DNA of 64,000 nucleotides from DATAGF01 sp963819845 (GTDB lineage Bacteria; Actinomycetota; Thermoleophilia; Miltoncostaeales; Miltoncostaeaceae). The notes below the pieces were generated by a model, which was not told where the DNA came from, made no database searches, and saw nothing but the letters and a program-made list of their open reading frames with translations. Below are positions 62,110 through 64,000 of the stretch, piece by piece. The DNA is taken from the NCBI GenBank assembly GCA_963819845.1, contig CAWFXQ010000016.1, positions 1 through 64,000 of the forward strand, written 5' to 3'. Both the position numbers and the translations under genes were made by a program. The first letter of the stretch is position 1; each line of letters starts with the position of its first letter.

Positions 62110-62624
62110 ACCCGGTCCTGGTGGTGGAGGCGGGGCTGGCCGCCGCGGTGGCCGGTGCGCCCGGCCCGGACCTGGTCGCGGTCCCGCGGCCGGGGCGCCG
62201 GCGGCGGGGGGCCTCTGCCGCCCTCGACCCCGAGGACGTGGTCACGGCGCTCGACCTCGCCGGCCCCGACGCTGTGGTGCTGGCGCGGCCGGCGGCCGAC
62301 GATCCGGGCGCGGCGGCCCTCCCGGCTCTCGCCGCGGTCATGGGCCGCGAGGTGGTGCGGCTGCCCGGCGGGGCCGACGCCGCGGCGTGGGTCGTCGCGG
62401 TCGCGGGCGCCATGCCCGCAGATACGGGCGGGGCGCCACGCCGGCTCCAGGTCCTCGCCGGCGTGGCCGCGGCGGCCACGCGCATGCCGGCCCTGCGGCC
62501 GGGGGTGCTCGCCCGGTGGGCGGGCTGCGTCTGGCGGCCGTGCCCGCGGTGCGCCGGCGGCGGCCTGCCGGGCGCTCCCTGCGGGCGCTGCGGCGCGGGC
62601 CTCGCCGCGGCGGGCGCCCGGTGA
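62106..62624 (+). CDS. Zinc-ribbon protein in Tad operon
   Basis: A 172-residue protein: N-terminal Ala-rich alpha/beta region (NPVLVVEAGLAAAVAGAPGP, DLAGPDAVVLARPAADDPGA, VRLPGGADAAAWVVAVAGAM) and a C-terminal CPRCAGGGLPGAPCGRCGAG four-cysteine ribbon. GTG overlaps the kinase stop and its stop overlaps the CpaB GTG. No named family; it may couple the two-component pair to pilus assembly. Confidence 0.65.
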   Translation: MNPVLVVEAGLAAAVAGAPGPDLVAVPRPGRRRRGASAALDPEDVVTALDLAGPDAVVLARPAADDPGAAALPALAAVMGREVVRLPGGADAAAWVVAVAGAMPADTGGAPRRLQVLAGVAAAATRMPALRPGVLARWAGCVWRPCPRCAGGGLPGAPCGRCGAGLAAAGAR

Positions 62625-63295
62625 TCCGCGGGCGGCGACGCCGCGGTGCGCTGTGGATGGCGCTTGCGGGGGCGGCGGGGCTGCTGGCGGTCCTGCTCAC
62701 GCTGCGGGCGGCGGCGGGGTCGCCGGCGGGCGGGTGGGTCGTCGTCGCCCGCTCCCCTCTCCCGCCGGGACTGCTCATCGACGACGCCGTCGCCGCGGAG
62801 GCGCTGGTCTCGGCGCCCGTGCCCGCCGGGCTGGAGCTGGCGGGGCTGCTGGGCTCTCCCGACGATGCGCTCGGCCGGCACACGGCGGCGCCCGTCGCGG
62901 CGGGCGAGCCGCTGACCCAGGCGGCCCTCGGCGGCGCGCCGGGCACCGGAGCCGCGCCCCTGCGAGCCGGCGAGCGCGCGGTGGCCGTCCCGCTATCGGC
63001 GGCCGCCGGCGCCGCGGCGATCGCGCCCGGCTCGCGCGTCGACGTGGTCGCGTCGTCCGGGGAGGGCCTCGCCGGGCGGACGCAGGTGGTGGTCTCCGAC
63101 GCGGAGGTCCTGGCCACGACGCCCGCGTCGGAGGCGGGCGACCTCCCGGCGACCGGCGAGGCGCTTCTGAGGACGACCGCGGCTCAGGCGCTGCGGGTGA
63201 CGGCGGCCCTGAACTTCGCGCGCGAGGTGCGGCTGCTGACCCGTCCGCGCGACGAGATCGGCTCGGCGCCCGCGCCGCCGGTCGGCGCGCCGTGA
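62621..63295 (+). CDS. cpaB: CpaB/RcpC-like Flp pilus assembly protein (SAF domain)
   Basis: A 224-residue protein: N-terminal helix (ALWMALAGAAGLLAVLLTLR), SAF domain (VVVARSPLPPGLLIDDAVAA, LGRHTAAPVAAGEPLTQAAL) and RcpC-like domain (RAVAVPLSAAAGAAAIAPGS, RVDVVASSGEG). In Tad systems CpaB lies in the periplasm or outside the membrane and helps assemble Flp pili. GTG/TGA overlaps on both sides. Confidence 0.83.
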   Translation: MIRGRRRRGALWMALAGAAGLLAVLLTLRAAAGSPAGGWVVVARSPLPPGLLIDDAVAAEALVSAPVPAGLELAGLLGSPDDALGRHTAAPVAAGEPLTQAALGGAPGTGAAPLRAGERAVAVPLSAAAGAAAIAPGSRVDVVASSGEGLAGRTQVVVSDAEVLATTPASEAGDLPATGEALLRTTAAQALRVTAALNFAREVRLLTRPRDEIGSAPAPPVGAP

Positions 63296-63996
63296 CCGGG
63301 CCGCTCGTCGTCCTCGGGGCCGCCGGCGGATGCGGCGCGAGCCTGGTGGCCGGAGCCCTTGCGCTGTGCTGGGCCGCTGCGGGTGCCCGGCCGTGGCTCG
63401 TCGAGCTCGACCTCGAGCGCGGCGACCTCACGGGCGCGTGGGACCTGCCGGCCGACCGGACCATCGCCGACCTGGCGCCGGTGGCCGGGGAGATCGACTC
63501 CGGACACCTGCGCGCGGCCGCGTTCCCGCACGCGTCGGGCGTGTCGTTGCTCCCGGCCCCGGGCGTCCCGGGCGCGTCGGACGCGTGGGACGACGCCGGC
63601 CTGGCGCGGCTGGTCGACGCCGCCGCGGGCGACGGCCAGGTGGTGGTGGACGCCGGCTCCGGCCTGGGGCGGCCCGCGCGGGTGGCCGCGGAGCGGGCCG
63701 GGGGAGTGCTGGTCGTCTGCCCGCCCACGCTCGCCGGGGCGCGGCGGGCGCGCCGGATCCTGGACGCTCTCACCGCGCGGGGCGGCGCGGACCGGGCGGC
63801 GCTGGTCGTGTGCGCGGCGCCGGCGGGCGCGGAGATCGGCGCGAAGGCCCTCGGACGGGCCCTCGCCGCCAACGTGGCCGGAGTGCTCCCCTGGGAGCGG
63901 CGCGAGGGCGCCGATCTCAGCGCCGGGCGGTGGTCGGCCGGCCGCCGCCGGCCGCTCCACCGCGCCGTCGAGCGGCTGGCCGAGGCGGTCGGATGA
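63292..63996 (+). CDS. CpaE/TadZ-like MinD-family protein
   Basis: A 234-residue P-loop-fold protein: PLVVLGAAGGCGASLVAGAL in place of the usual KGGxGKT, WLVELDLERGDLTGAWDLPA, VVVDAGSGLGRPARVAAERA, VLVVCPPTLAGARRARRILD. The missing P-loop lysines suggest weak or no ATPase activity, which is known for TadZ localisation factors. Its stop overlaps the next start. Confidence 0.78.
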   Translation: MTGPLVVLGAAGGCGASLVAGALALCWAAAGARPWLVELDLERGDLTGAWDLPADRTIADLAPVAGEIDSGHLRAAAFPHASGVSLLPAPGVPGASDAWDDAGLARLVDAAAGDGQVVVDAGSGLGRPARVAAERAGGVLVVCPPTLAGARRARRILDALTARGGADRAALVVCAAPAGAEIGAKALGRALAANVAGVLPWERREGADLSAGRWSAGRRRPLHRAVERLAEAVG

Positions 63997-64000
63997 GCGC
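63993..64000 (+). CDS. Start of next Tad gene (cut by window edge)
   Basis: ATG at 63993 overlaps the preceding stop (ATGA). Only the first codons are present. By Tad operon order the CpaF/TadA secretion ATPase is expected here; this is inference from context alone. Confidence 0.35.

Overview
This is a very GC-rich (roughly 70% or more) bacterial chromosome segment. Its gene content is actinobacterial: GTG/TTG/CTG starts, four-base stop/start overlaps, SARP/BTAD regulators, split LigD-type end-joining enzymes, an F420/FMN LLM oxidoreductase next to a trehalose-synthase-like amylase, amphi-Trp and DUF421/DUF2254 proteins, and the Cys variant of CcmE. A Thermoleophilia/Solirubrobacterales-like lineage fits best, but this is inference. 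About twenty genes, including lysA, hom and other biosynthetic genes, read through only if one to a few bases are added or removed, usually in G/C runs. I read most of these as consensus errors in a draft or metagenomic assembly, not decay.

Layout. 1-3.7 kb: an MBL-fold hydrolase running off the left edge, small membrane proteins, an LLM oxidoreductase and a gutted amylase. 3.7-5.95 kb: an IS481-family element split by an IS110-family element. 6-13 kb: DUF2254, SpoIIE phosphatases, DUF421 and small or exported proteins. 13-20 kb: TetR with a palindromic intergenic region, a LigD polymerase-domain protein, a glycoside-hydrolase-like lipo/secreted protein, and a PAS-GAF-GGDEF cyclase. 19.8-24 kb: a SARP regulator with its target, and an ECF sigma factor carrying its own zinc finger and membrane segment. 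24-30 kb: STAS/SpoIIE switch, AcuC-like deacetylase, DNA ligase, sulfurtransferase. 29.9-35 kb: ccmE-ccmF and two M23 peptidoglycan hydrolases. 35-50 kb: an accessory region with three more SARP regulators, a trypsin-like protease operon, a multicopper oxidase-ZIP operon, and a chimeric duplication. 50-58 kb: uracil-DNA glycosylase, lysA-hom-thrC-thrB, a dihydropteroate-synthase-like gene, transaldolase and a deleted glpX. 58-64 kb: small proteins, patatin, then a two-component pair translationally coupled to the start of a Tad/Flp pilus locus that continues off the right edge.

The most interesting structure is a set of SARP-type promoters. At three places (near 20.66, 38.06 and 48.17 kb) short direct repeats spaced exactly 11 bp (core TRAG) sit 14 bp upstream of a TAG... 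-10 element, and the start codon follows 56-58 bp after that element. In two of the three a SARP gene lies directly upstream on the same strand. The downstream genes are small unannotated proteins, two of which are paralogs, plus a three-gene protease operon. Together they look like a family of SARP-controlled modules encoding uncharacterised proteins.
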